From NCBI GenBank assembly GCA_016647705.1, contig CM028330.1, positions 31,638,649-31,702,648 of the forward strand: DNA of 64,000 nt. Reading direction: 5' to 3'. The translations under genes and the position numbers were made by a program. Below are positions 44,262 to 56,507 of this stretch, piece after piece. Numbering within the stretch: position 1 is the first letter of the stretch; every line of letters begins with the position of its first letter. The stretch is from Eucommia ulmoides (Eukaryota; Streptophyta; Magnoliopsida; Garryales; Eucommiaceae). Below the pieces are notes generated by a model. The model did not search any database. It was not told the origin of the DNA and was given only the letters and a program-made list of their open reading frames with translations.

Positions 44262-45019
44262 CTTTTGAGTAGAGACAATATCCCATTCAGAAACATATGA
44301 ATGTCCCATTTAGAAACATATAAACTCATCAAAAATAAAATGAAAGCCCATAACCAAAAGCATCAACACCGAACAAAATGGAAAATGAGTAAACAATTTT
44401 CAAAAACACACGAATGAATCAAATTATATCCAATAAATCAATCCATACACCCTTTTGTTCATGAACTCAACATTAATATGTGTAAACACACATTTATTTC
44501 ACATATACCTATGGCCGATTCGAGAGTCGCAGAGTCGCAGCGCATGTACTGACGAAATTTTCAGTTCGATCCTAGAGTCTCCATGGCGGATAAATGAAGG
44601 CAACAACTGAAAATGGCTGAGAATGAGGTTTTAGATTTGCTAGGGTTCATATAATATCAATTTTCATCTGAGCAAGGTTGGTCGATTTTTATTTGAGCAA
44701 GGCCGATAGATTTTCATCAGAGCAACGCTTTAGATTAGGCTGCTAGGGTTCTTGGATTGGATCGGGATTGGATTAGATCTGAGTAAGGTATTAGATTGGG
44801 TAAAAATGGATTTAAGAAAGAACTTTTTTGTAATTTGAAATTTGATTCCATTGGGTTAGATTTGATTCCAGCCCATCTAACGTGGAATCCAATTCCTTAG
44901 TTTTCCATTCCAATGGAATAAAAAAATTGATTCCAGTGGATAAACAAACATCGAAATCAGAATCGAGGGAAAAATGGTAATTTCATTCTGCCCCGATTCT
45001 GTTTAACCAAATATGCCGT
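44262..45019. other. segment after copia element 2; possible right end of Harbinger
   Basis: It ends in GGAATGGAAA/ATTCCATT-rich sequence and ...CCAAATATGCCG before TAA, which resembles the left Harbinger end. No coding region was identified. Confidence 0.35.
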
Positions 45020-45044
45020 TAAAGATATGAAGTAGTTTTACTAA

Positions 45045-45930
45045 TTCAATTCAAAGAATAATTTAATATATGGACTAAATAGATAGGATCTTAGTAATAT
45101 ATGATATATAATAGTAAAATACCCAAATCCTGTTAAACTTTCTCTTTAAAATGTTCAAAATAATGAGATTTGGATAAAAAACCAAAACAATCATACTTTG
45201 ACTGTCTGCCTCCATTGGTTAACCAGTCTCAATTTGGTCAACCGGCCCTGCAACGGTCAATTTTCAGACCATTGCACCAACTCATGTCAGTTGACTGAAT
45301 TGTCTAGGGAGTTTTCTTTTATTTTTTTGTTTTAGCTACCGGATTCATAAGTTGACCAACCTATCTCGTCGGTTGACCGAATTGGTTAGTTAGTTTACCC
45401 TTTTAACTCCCTTAAGCTACTATTTTCATTAGTTGACTGACCCATTTTGTTGGTTGACCAAATTAACCAGAAAACCAATTATTTTATGTATTAAAACAAT
45501 TTTTTCACTTAAACACTTTATCAAAAATATTTTTATGATTTAACACTTTATAAAAACCATTTAGGTTCTTAAAATTATCACTTCTTATCATGACGCAAAT
45601 AAGTTTATTCATTTTAAAGTGTTATGTGTGATCCTAATTCGGGTTGCAGTAAGAGCATAAAAGTAATGAGTTATTTTTACTTAAATGTCTTCAATGTCTT
45701 TATTGCTCTAAAAAGCTTCATTATCTTTATCTTGCACCCATCTTGAATTTGTTCATAAATTCCTTTAAATCTTCAATAAACTCTTCGACTTGTAAATCTT
45801 CAACGATTAATTTTTTTGACTTATTCGTTTTCTCATTTTAACATACGAAACTTTTAATCTGAAATCACTCAATTAACCATTAAATCTATAAAAATTAGTT
45901 TAATTGTCCATCAAAACATTAGGTTCAATA
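45045..45930 (-). repeat. truncated LTR of the long-LTR copia family
   Basis: It matches the inner half of the copia LTRs: 'atggactaaat(c)a', GGTTGACC-type motifs at 45220-45470, 'gtgtgatcctaattcgggttgca', and the end ACATTAGGTTCAATA (from GGATTCAACA). It abuts gypsy pol sequence at 45931. Confidence 0.7.
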
Positions 45931-46416
45931 GCGTTGGCAACTGATTCTGATACTGCTAAGTACAAATAGAGCTCATATCCTTGCTCTACTCCAGATAGCA
46001 AGTCAATCTTGATCAAGTATTATTTTAATGGATAAAAGGCCTTATCACATTCATTAGGCCACTCAAAGTTTAATACCCCTCAAAACGTTAAAGAAAGAGT
46101 AACACTTATCTGTGAATTTTGAGATGAACTGATGTAATGCACCCAATCTCCCAGCCAACATTTGAACTTTCTTGATACATGGTTGAGATTTTATCTTTGT
46201 AATAGTACACGCTTGCTTCGGATCAGCCTTTATCCCAAATTGGACAACCACGTATCCTAAATATTTCTCGGAGGATACACCAAAAGTGCAATTCTATGGA
46301 TTGAGCTTCATCATGTATCTTAATAGTACCTTTAGTGCCTTTATTTAAGTGCTTACACTCATTTTTTTTATATCCATGATCGAGGTAGAAACAACGATAC
46401 TTTTTTTTATCCCTCC
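45931..46416 (-). pseudogene. Ty3/gypsy pol remnant (RT-RNase H junction)
   Basis: The minus strand reads LRYMMKLNP, a stop, NCTFGVSSEKYLGYVVVQFG, IKADPKQACTITKIKSQ, KKVQMLAGRLGALHQFISKF and TDKCYSFFNVLRG, matching the conserved end of gypsy reverse transcriptase (KLNPxKCTFGV...GxVAALxRFIS). A decayed LYLYLAVS-like block follows near 45960. It is cut by the LTR fragment on one side and the Tat/Ogre-like LTR on the other. Confidence 0.82.
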
Positions 46417-48638
46417 TGTAGACACCACATTTTGTCTCGCCCAGTCAATGTCGAATCAAGTACAAGTTCAGATAAACTTTAAACTTTGGTTTGAAAAGAA
46501 TGAATTTCAACTTAGGATTACACTGTATAATACATAAAAATACCAAAACATAAGAAAACACAAAAACTGTTAAATTGGACTGAATTTAGCTAAGTAAAAG
46601 TTTCGGGTCAACCTCGAAAATCCTACAATTTAAGGAAGTCTAAAATGACATTACCAATGTTGATTTTTATTAATTCACATTTAATATGAATAAAAATTAG
46701 TTACTACCATTCAATTATAGGACATTTCACCAATTTATCTCAATTACCTACTTTGACCCAAAAACATTTACAATCACTAGTTTCATCTGTTTAACACCAA
46801 AAATACTGTTCATTTATCCATGATACATCCAAATACTATCAAAAAATAATTCAAAATACCATGATAAATTCATGGAAAGGTCATGAAAAATCCAAGTTAC
46901 ACAAGGTAACTAAGGATTAGGACTTGGTTTGAAATTAACTAAATCAAAGTTGTCTTGACAAACAATCAAGGCCCATTGAATTAAGGGCCCAAAAAATAAT
47001 TTAATGAGTCAAAAAATAGCATTAAAATTACCAATACACCCCTAGGATATACTCTAAAAAATATCTAGGGAAGAAACTATGTCATTTAGGAGGTAACTAA
47101 TCGTTATCAAAACTAAACCGATTCAGTTCGCCACCTAAGCAAGGCATTTAATGAGCATTAATGCCTATCCCATCAATAATTAAATTCTTGAGATGACATG
47201 GATAGGCCACATTCAAGGAATGAAGAAATTTTGATCAAAATATTTTAGGGTTAACCGAAATCCTTGAAATGTGACTACCCGTTATCGAAACTAAACCAAT
47301 CTGGTTCGCTACCTTGCATACACTTAATGTAGACATTAAGTGTATATCCCATCAAAGAATTTATTGCTTGGGATGAAATGGATAGAGTACGTTCAAAGCA
47401 TCAAGATATTTTGTTCAAAATATCTTAGGGTTAGCTAAAACCCTTGAAATGTAACTACCGATTACAGGGAAAACTAATACAATTCGATTCAAATCTAACC
47501 AATTCCAAGAACATCACATCAAGGTTCACCATAATACAATAAATTCAAAGTGACACCTCAAGACCATGTGCATTGAACCTTAGAATCATTAATGGCAACC
47601 AAACCGAAATAGTGAAACTAACCGGTACTTAGACCCTAAACCGAGTTGGAAGTGTCACTTCATGCCATTAATGCACCCATGTGCAACCAGTCAGATTTAA
47701 GATTGTGTCATGATTGCCAATCATTTCCAATTATTACCAATGATTTCTAATGATTGCTAGAATCTTTCAATGATTTAGTAATCATTACCAAATCTTTTAG
47801 AATCCAACACAATCTTCCAAATTGGTTCAAAACAATTTAAGATCAATAAATGAGTACATGACTCTTAATCTAAATAGACCCTAGGGAGGATCCTGGATTG
47901 TCCTGCACATGGGCCAATGCGCAAGTCCTCTGGCCTATATATATAGTGGCTGGTTTCACAATTTCAAGAGTCAGAACCTAGACTTTTTCTCTCTAAACTT
48001 AGACAAAGCTCTCGGGTTCTAGGGTTTCCAACCAATTCTGTTTAATAACACCTCAATATTCTATTGAAATTCTACCCTATATGAAGTTCTTGAGGTTCTT
48101 AGAGTGAAAACTCAAGAAGTTGACAACAACCGATTGAGTAGAATCGAGAAGATCAAGAAGGAGAGGAAGGTATTGTGTTTAGGGAAAGACCACTCCCTTA
48201 AACTTGGAATGTTTCTTGATAATCCTTTGACCTTGCCTTAAATTTAAATATTTTTCTTGTACATAGCATAATCATGTAGTATCCATGCTTTAATTTCATG
48301 TATATAACACATAAAACCCATAATCAACTAAAAAACTTTAAATTTATGTTATAATCACCAAACCATGTCCAAATCATACGAAATCATGTCATGAACATCC
48401 AAGAGCATGTTAAGAATATGTGAGGACCCAAATCATCCGAGAACATAGTAAGAACATGTGAGGATCCAAACAAAATATCTATCACACCATGAGTTATGCA
48501 TAGTCTCTACGATTCTGTCATGAATACTTTAAACCGAACTTTACTAACTGTTAATCCAAACATATACTATTAATAAACTGATTTACTTTATGCTAAACAT
48601 TAAGATCACAACTTGGCATTAAGTCTTCAGGCTAGTGG

Positions 48639-48643
48639 TTTAG
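48639..48643. repeat. target-site duplication of the gag-only element, left copy
   Basis: TTTAG here versus ACTAG at 54101-54105. The uninterrupted LTR copy at about 24690 reads CTAGT (ACTAG on the other strand), so the left copy has mutated at two bases. Confidence 0.55.
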
Positions 48644-49983
48644 TGATAGGTGGAATTGGTCTATATATTCCCAAACTGGTTTTGGTAGTTTTCGAGTATT
48701 ATTATAGTGTTTTAATATGTTTTAATACATTTTTATTTGTTTTTGTTATAAATCAGGTGTTTGGGATAAAAAGAGATGAAAACGGTAAATAATCGTGTAA
48801 TTCGGTAGAACGTCGATAGAAGTACGGTGGAAAAACAAGCAAAATGGAAAATTCAGGACTGCAGCTCCACTGCTGCAGTGGTCAATCAAACAAAATGTTT
48901 CTGCTTGACCACCGCTGCAGCGGTCATCCGTTAGTGACCCTACTAACTTCCCACCGCTGCAGCAGTCCAACCCCAAATTTTTTAGATATTTTTGGGATTT
49001 GTTTTAGATATTTTGGATCCTTTAAGTATGACCCTTTTCCCCAACACTTGGTGTACGTTTTTGGGAGTGTTTCTTGAGCTCCAAGACATATAAACCAATA
49101 GGAGATCACAAATCCAAGAAGAGAAACGATCTCAGAGCGTTTTTAGCTCACGTTCTTCAGATAACGGCTAGTCTCCTTTGTTTCTCTCTTTATTTATTAG
49201 TTTGGTTGGTAGTTTTGTTCATGTTTAGCTTGTATATTATTGAATAACGGGTTATGACCATCTGTAGCTAAACATATATTGTTTAGGGGTTGATGTATTT
49301 CATGAAAACATGTTTTGAATAAATCGATGTTTTGTTAACAGTTGTTTATATTTATCCGATTGTGTTACCATTTTATTACTTCCATTATATGCTTGTCACG
49401 ATTTATTGGTTGGTTTGAGAATACGAGATTTGACACTTAGGAGAGGTAACCCCGAATTCGGACTAGGGTTTAAACACAACGTGGCGATCTAATGACTCGG
49501 GAAAGTATTAGAAAGTATGCAAACTGTGAGATTGGGGCGAGACTCATGTGATCAGTGTCATATAGATGCTAGATGGGGACGTTGACGCAAAGTTGCGTAT
49601 TCATTCACTTTACACTTGGGAGAGGTAGTGAGTGAGATTTCGATCCCTAGATTGTCGGATAGTGTGAATGTCGTTAATGTGGACTAGATTGAATCGAACA
49701 CAATTAAGTGAACAAAGTTAATCCCTAAACAATATTTTCCCATTAATGTCATAGTAATATTATAGTTTAATAATTAATTTAGTTTAGTTGCTAATTATTA
49801 TAAAAAAAAAAAAAAAAAACCCTAAATTTGAGTCGCCTATATAAAGTTAGGTTATGACAATCGCGGTACTTAACAACGATCTAATCCAATCCCTATGGAT
49901 ACATCAACCCTTACTCTTCCTACTATACTAAATCTTGACCCGTACACTTGCAGTAAAAGTAGCGACATAATATTCTGCTACCA
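48644..49983 (+). repeat. 5' LTR of the gag-only element
   Basis: It matches 52745-54100. It contains CTGCAG-centred palindromes (for example ACCGCTGCAGCGGT at about 48911) and ends ...ATATTCTGCTACCA. Confidence 0.85.
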
Positions 49984-49989
49984 AGTTTT

Positions 49990-50008
49990 TGGCACCGTTA
50001 CCGGGGAT
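49990..50008 (+). promoter_or_regulatory. primer-binding site, tRNA-Asp type
   Basis: TGGCACCGTTACCGGGGAT is complementary to the 3' end of plant tRNA-Asp at 17 of 19 positions (expected TGGCGCCGTTGCCGGGGAT). It lies six bases after the 5' LTR. Confidence 0.8.
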
Positions 50009-50129
50009 TGGCTTTTTGATTGTTGTTGATATTGTGAGTAAATAACTTGATTTTAATTTAGGCATTTATTTTGTTTATAATTTTTGTTTTTAGTTTGTTT
50101 TACCTATAGGGTACTTGAAGTTGTTAGAT

Positions 50130-50640
50130 CAACAAGTACTGTTGCATTTCTTTCAACAGGATTTCAAGTCATTTTATTGTGCTTGAGATTGATACAAGGA
50201 GTTGCTAATCCGGTTCCCAAACCATCGTTTCCCAAGGGAGTGTCAACTACTGAACTTCCTCGACGGGTTACTAGCCGCAACAAGAACTTGGGTGGAAAAA
50301 GGAAATGGTACCACCTCTTTCAACCAACTAACTGCACACGAAGCCTACTGATTGTTGGAAGACATGGTGGAGTATGATTTTCACAGTTGGAATTATTCAA
50401 TAAGCTACCAAAGCTTGGGGGATAGTTTCACCATTTTGGCACTATGGATTGACACCCTGGACCAACATATGGAGTCTTCTCCCACCCTGGAAGAAATATT
50501 TGTTGAATTTATGGGAGAGACTCAAGCATTCTGGAGGTAAATAAATGACCAACTCAATGAGCATGAGGGTCGTCTTGACAAAATTGAGACGATCTGCGCT
50601 GAAATTGATGAGACCGTAAAGTCTCTTGAGACTTAAATCG
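50130..50640 (+). pseudogene. Retrotrans_gag remnant of the gag-only element
   Basis: The frame changes several times. Recognisable blocks are FQQDFKSF, YKELLIRFPNH, QLLNFLDGLLAATRTWVEKG and NGTTSFNQLTAHEAYWLLED, typical of plant Athila-type gag (usual WERFKDLLRRCPHHG ... LLEEMA). After this, NEHEGRLDKIETICAEIDET and VKSLETQIGQLV form a probable coiled coil; an in-frame stop replaces one residue there (KSLET*IGQL). Confidence 0.75.
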
Positions 50641-52744
50641 GTCAGCTTGTTAGCTTCATTGAGGCCGAGGTAGAAACAGTGACATTGAGAGATACACAAA
50701 TCGCATAAGAATATGAAAGCCACCATGAGGAACCGGATATGAGCGGGATGAACTTGGGTACGTTCAACGATGATTATCCTACTGAGGAGAAAACCCAAGT
50801 GTATATTGGCAATGAAGAATCACATGTTAACAATTGTGATTCCTCACCTCTTAAAATCTAAATATTGATGCCACCTCCGATCTAAGAAGATTACATTTAT
50901 GAGGATCCAATGTGGCTCAATTGTCCTCCACCGTCTTTTGCGACGTTCTTTCATGCCCACCAAGTACATGATACGGTGAAGAATCAAGTTGAGACTATGA
51001 TCCAAGCAATGCCATATTTTGCCAAGCTTGAGGGCGTTCTAAATTAAGACCCATATGTTATGTTGTATGACACTTACTATGGGCGGAAGCCTCTCTTTGA
51101 CGAGCCATTCTCCATGTCAAGCCGAGGACTTTAGACCAAGTGTTTCTTGGGAGGCAACCCAAGTTTCAAAATAAATTAGATCATCACCACCGACTTCACG
51201 TGGAGGCGAGATTTTCTCGCCTCCCAGGTACGTGTTCTAAACCCCATTCGTCGGCATGCTATATTTCAATTGTTGAGATCGATGATTGGGTCACTATGGA
51301 CACTGCCCGTTTTAAGTTTGGGGAGGGGATGTTTAGTATCTGTTCTTATTGTTAGTTGTGTAGTTTTAGTTTAATGTATGCATGGTTGTTTAGTTTAGTG
51401 TAAATGTATTTATGTTTATAGTATGTGTTATTGTGTGCTGAGTTTTGCATTCTTCTAGGCCATTACTCGATGATGATGTTATCGCCTAGTTATTTTTCAA
51501 GGTCAAGGGTAATGCCCATTCATGTGTGTTCTGTGTACTTAACATTTTTTGTTTTGGTAAAAGTTATTGTGGATCTTAATTTGTACGAGCACGTAGACTC
51601 AATGTATAGTTATCCAATTGATTTGAGGCCGATTATTTATTAGGCAAATTCATGACAATCTAAGGGATTCTAGAATTTGATTGGGAGAAACTTAAGGTAA
51701 AATCCTAGGCGAGGTAGTTCAGAAGATATGATTTAGGCCTTCATTTTGATTCACTTAAGCCTTTGAAGCTACCTTGTAATATATTTATCCCTCGTTACCT
51801 TGTCAAAACCTATAAGTCATTTCAATTCTAAACACATAACAAATACCCTAGCCAATAAACCTTTTTCCAAACCTAAGTCGCTAAACCGAAGGCACAATTT
51901 GAGTGAAATCAATTTAGCATTCGTTTATGCTACTTGAAATGAGCGGATGGGTTTTTAGCAAACTTTTAATTGATTTGGTATTCGAGTACTCACTTGTCAT
52001 TTTTCTTTCGTTTTAACCACACCTGTGAAATTGAAATAATCGAATAAGTTTGGGGGTGTAGCTTGTTAAAAAAAAAAACCATATGTAAATATAGTTCTAT
52101 TATAGTTTCTTTTGACAAGTGAGTACGGAGTTCTTAAATGTATGTTTAGGGTTGTTTCAAATTTATCTATGGGGGTTCGAGTGTGATTATGTGCCAAGTG
52201 TTGTGCCTTGGGTATCGTTGAGTTAATGACATTAACCTGTTTTATATTCCGGATATACCCTTGGCCATTTCCTAAAAACCGAACCAAGTCCTATTGATAT
52301 TTTTGAATTTCCAAGCCTACATTAGTGGAGAGTGGAACCTAGTCAGGCATATGGATATCTCAATCCTTTATGGTTCAAATCGTGAGCTTTGTTGGTGGAT
52401 AATCCAATCCGGTATTTGGATGGTTATATTATTGAGTTTCGCACATACACTTGAACATGATCTAGAATGACATTTACCGTTATTGAATGTTGAAATTCTA
52501 GAACACCACATAGGGTGTTTTACTCCTAAACTCGATATGATAGGGGGCCGATGAGGGAAAACATTTTGGTCGGTATAGTTGAATTTCAAAACTCGCACAT
52601 TGTTATGTTTAGGTTGTTTGTGTTTAGGTTGTTTATGTTTTTATTCATTGTTTAGTATTTGTGTTAGTTAATTTCGTTGTGTTTTTTTATTTTAGTGTGA
52701 GTATTTTACTTGAGGACTAGCAAAATTCTAACTTTGGAGGTATT
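50641..52744. other. remaining interior of the gag-only element
   Basis: No protease, reverse transcriptase or integrase motif was found in any frame. Short frames such as PPPSFATFFHAHQ near 50930 have no assigned function. Confidence 0.5.
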
Positions 52745-54100
52745 TGATAGGTGAAATTTGTCTATATATTCCCAAACAGATTTTGGTAGTTTTCGAGTAT
52801 TATTATAGTGTTTTAATATGTTTTAATACATTTTTATTTGTTTTGTTATAAATTAGGTGTTTGCGACAAAAAGAGACGAAAATGGTCTATAATCGTGTAA
52901 TTCAGTGGAACGTCGGTGGAAGAACGGTAGAAAAAACAAGTAAAAAGGCAAAATCAGGACTACAGTTCCATCGCTGCAGCAGTCAATCAAGTAGAATATT
53001 TCTACTTGACCACCGCTATAGTGGTCATCCGTCAGTGACGCTACTGACTTCCTACTGCTGCAGCGGTGATTCCCACCGCTACAGCTGTTCAACACCAAAT
53101 CTTTTAGATATTTTGGGATTTGTTTTAGATATTTTGGATCCCTTAAGTATGACCCTTCTTCTCAACACTTGGTGGACATTTTTGGGAGTGTTTTTGGAGC
53201 TCCAAGACCTATCAACCAAGAGGAGATCACAAAACAAATAGGAGGAAACGATCTCGGAGCAGTTTTAGTGGACGTTCTTCAGATAATAGCTAGTCTCCTT
53301 TGTTTCTCTCTTTATTTCTTAGTTTAGTTGGTAGTTTTGTTCATTTTTATCTTGTATATTGTTGAATATTGGGTTATGACCATGTGTAGCTAAACATATA
53401 TTGTTTAGGGGTTGATGTATTTCATGAAAACGTGTTTTGAATAAATCGATGTTTTGTTAACGGTTGTTTATCTTTATCTGATTGTGTTACTATTTTATTA
53501 CTTCTATTATATGCCTGTTATGATATATTATTTGATTTGAGAATACGGGGTTTAACACTCGGGAGAGGTAACCCCAAATTCGGACTAGGGTTTAAACACA
53601 ACGTGACGATCTAATAACTCAAGAGAGTATTAGCAAGTATGCAATCTGTGAGGTTGGGGCGAGACTCATGTGATCAGTGTCATATAGATACTAGACGGGG
53701 ATATCAGTGGTGACGCAAAATCGCATATTCATTCACTTTACACTCGGGAGAGGTAGTGAGTGAAATTTCGATACCAAAATTGTCGGATGGTATAAATGTT
53801 GTTGATGTAAACTAGATTGAATCGAAGATGATTAAGTGAACAAAGTTAATCCCTAGACAATATTTTCCCATTAACGTCATAGTAGTATTATAGTTTAATA
53901 ATTAATTTACTTTAGTTGATAATTATTACAAAAAAACCCTAAATTTGAGTCGCCTAGATAAAGTTAGGTTAAGACAATCACGGTACTTAGTGACGATCTA
54001 ATCCAATCCCTGTGGATACGACAACCCTTACTCTTCCTACTATACTAAAACTTGACCCATACACTTGCGGTAAAAGTAGTGACATAATATTCCGCTTCCA
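52745..54100 (+). repeat. 3' LTR of the gag-only element
   Basis: It matches the 5' LTR, with one extra CTGCAG-type unit (CTGCTGCAGCGGTGATTCCC near 53055) and a shorter A run. Confidence 0.85.
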
Positions 54101-55368
54101 ACTAGCACCCTATATATATATATACACTACACTGACAAACCCTTTTGGCTAAAATTCAGGATAAAGAGATGACCTCTATTCCTTCGGGGATAAGTGTATA
54201 TTTTTTTCAGTAACATTCCCATCTTTCTTAGTTACGACTTGGACTGACATATATATATGGTATTTTCTTTCCTTTTCAACTAACAACTCACATACTAACA
54301 CTAATCTAACCAAAACAAATAAGTTCGATTAAGGTGTTTTTGACAAAATCAAAGAGATTATGTACATATCATGTTGTGACTCATGTATTGTTTAATAATT
54401 AAAATCAACTAAAACCAACCAATTTTCACCTTACAAAAATGAACTACGTGATAACCTAATTCTCATTGATGTGAGATACGTAGGCAACCTACATACGAAT
54501 TTGGTCACACATCTAAGTAATTTAGTCTTAGTTTGCATGCTGGAACTATATGTTAACTTAATTCCCCGTGTTTATCGGGATATGTAGGCAACCTTTATAA
54601 GGTTCACTCTTTTAAAAAATACAAAAAACATTTCATTTCATATAGCTTGCATATTGGAACTACATGTCGACCTAATTCCCTATAAAAACAAAGATATGTA
54701 GGAAGCCTTCAGAAGGTTTGGTCTTTTATAATTCTATACCTTATATACTGATATTGTATTGTCTCTGCTTACATTAGTGTAGTTTACTTGCTTCCATTAC
54801 ATAAAAAAAATACAAAAATAGTTTCATTTTCAATCTGCTTTATTTGTAGTTGCATAATAAATAGTTACACATTTACCAGCTTTATATTACATATAAAATG
54901 CATAAAAAGGTAAAAAAAAAAATTAAAAAAAGGGAATTATTTAGTTCAATGAAATCAAAGAAAATTACTTGGATGTTGTTTAACAATAGATATTCATTTA
55001 GGATAAGGTCCTGTTTATGGATAGGTGTCTTGGGGTGTGTAAAATCTTCCCTGAGCATAATCGACGCCCGAACTAAAAGAAAATCTCTGGTACAAGACCA
55101 TCACGAGTCAAGGGCCATTTCAAAACAAAATAAATTTCTAAAACTCACGGTGACCTAACACAACATTTAACCCATGTTAGGTAGTGACTTCTTTTCAAAC
55201 ATAAAATCTCAGCCCAAGAAATTTTTTAAAATTGATGCCTTGAAAAGCCCTTGAAAAACCATTTTAAAATGAACAGATTTGGAGGATTTTGATAGGGAGC
55301 AATGAAATTTGTTTTCTTTTCTTCCACATCTCTACTTCCTCCGCTATCAAAATACAAGATACGTTAGC

Positions 55369-55386
55369 TGACGACTCCGTTGGGGA
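55369..55386 (+). promoter_or_regulatory. primer-binding site of the Tat/Ogre-like element
   Basis: TGACGACTCCGTTGGGGA closely resembles TGGCGACTCCGCTGGGGA, the tRNA-Arg-type site reported for Ogre/Tat-lineage elements, and lies immediately after the LTR. The tRNA assignment is from memory. Confidence 0.6.
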
Positions 55387-56146
55387 CCATTAGAGGGTCA
55401 AGCCTAGTCGGAGTCTATATCATTATTCACAGTTAAATAAAACCCGATGTCTTTGATTTTTGAACATAAACAATTCCCTTCCAAAAATAATAGTAAATAA
55501 TAATAATAATAAATAAATAACAGAAAAATAAATAAATAAAACACAGGATTAAAAAAAAAAAAATACAACAATAATAAATAAATAGTAATAATAGTAATAA
55601 TAATAAATAATAAATAAATAAAATTTCAAAATTAAAATTATTTTTTCATACTTTGTTTATACTAGCATGCATATGTGTACTGTCTTTATTTACTGTCATT
55701 TACATTACTGTCTTTCAATACTGTATTTAAATTACTGTCTTCACATTCTTGCATTTCATTTCATTATACTCTCTCCAACGCATGAACAATCACTTTACAT
55801 TGCATATCATGATGAAAAATCCAAGCTGTAACTCTCTTAGGGATCGAGAGGCTGACAGTAGGGGTTGAAGTCGACAAGGTCATAATGCCAGTCTAAGCTT
55901 CCCCTTTGGATGGAAAGAGAAGTTAGTAGAAGCAAGGCCAGGTGGGTTTCTCCCCGGGGATCCAGCTTCGAAATTTGCCTCGCTTGGACCACCAACCAAC
56001 GATGGACGTTTTTCCAGGGAGAACGCCGGAGGTTTGAAGGTCTGGGAACCAAAGCTTTCTAGGATGCGTTAGAAGAAAATTCATAACCACATATAGTGAG
56101 CCTAGGATAAAGGATAAATAAAACTATACTATACTTACGACACTAC
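55387..56146 (+). other. leader of the Tat/Ogre-like element
   Basis: Untranslated-type sequence with AAT/AAAT microsatellites (55490-55630) and repeated 'ttactgtctt(t/c)' units (55679-55745). No conserved protein was found. Confidence 0.5.
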
Positions 56147-56507
56147 TGTTTCAAATGGTTGACCGACCATCTTCATTTGGTTGACCGACTAAATCAGTAG
56201 CACTTCATTTTAACTCCAAAACTCATTGTTTGATTTAGTTGATCGATTGCTTTTCTCGGTTCACCGAATTAACCCGAAAATACAACTTTTTATAATTTAA
56301 AATATATTTTTCAATTAGGCCAATTATCAAATTCTATTTCATAGAAGGAGCGCATACAATATCTCATTTTAGGATCTTAAACTTATCACTTCTTATCATG
56401 ACACACATAGAATTAACTCATTTTACATGTCGTGTGTGATCCTAATTCGGGTTGCATTAAGAGTATATAAGTAAAGAGTTGTTTTCACCTATTTTTTTTA
56501 AAGTATT
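56147..56507 (-). repeat. truncated copia LTR fragment
   Basis: It matches the copia LTRs, for example 'tcaaatggttgaccgacc', 'tcggttcaccgaatt', 'gtgtgatcctaattcgggttgc' and 'agagttgttttcacct'. It stops where an oppositely oriented LTR begins. Confidence 0.7.

Larger units (their letters stand above)
19700..45019 (-). mobile_element. PIF/Harbinger element, interrupted by nested insertions
   Basis: The two coding remnants (Myb/SANT ORF1 and DDE transposase, both minus strand) lie within 20425-22893. The proposed left end follows TAA at 19697-19699 (TGACTCGTTTAGTTGG) and the proposed right end precedes TAA at 45020-45022 (CGGCATATTTGGTTAAACAG read inward). The ends match at about 14 of 23 positions and share an AGAAT...GAATGAAAT subterminal. 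Removing the nested LTR insertions at 23651-35556 and 36121-44256 leaves about 5.3 kb, a normal size for an autonomous Harbinger. The coding identity is firm; the right boundary is a hypothesis. Confidence 0.4.
48644..54100 (+). mobile_element. gag-only LTR retrotransposon (TR-GAG-like, Ty3/gypsy-related)
   Basis: Two LTRs (48644-49983 and 52745-54100) in direct orientation flank a 2.76-kb interior. The LTRs start TGATAGGTG and end in CCA. A primer-binding site complementary to tRNA-Asp (49990-50008) follows the 5' LTR and a G-rich tract (CTTTGGAGGTAT) precedes the 3' LTR. The interior carries a decayed gag and no protease, reverse transcriptase or integrase, so it depended on another element for mobility. 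It lies in the Tat/Ogre-like LTR; the paralogous LTR preserves the empty site. The LTRs differ at roughly one base in ten by eye. Confidence 0.82.
46417..55367 (+). mobile_element. Tat/Ogre-like Ty3/gypsy 5' LTR, split by a nested element
   Basis: It begins TGTAGACACCACATTTTGTC, the usual start of this LTR type, and resumes after the nested element at 54106 to end about 55367 (...ATACGTTAG). The joined length is about 3.5 kb. It matches the solo LTR at 23651-35556 in inverted orientation. A primer-binding-type sequence follows at 55369, with a leader and gag further right, so this is the 5' LTR of a plus-strand element. Confidence 0.75.

Noticed and set aside
23651-55367. The two Tat/Ogre-like LTRs as the pair of one element
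   Set aside because: They are inverted, have different flanks, and only the first has a matching target duplication around a single LTR.
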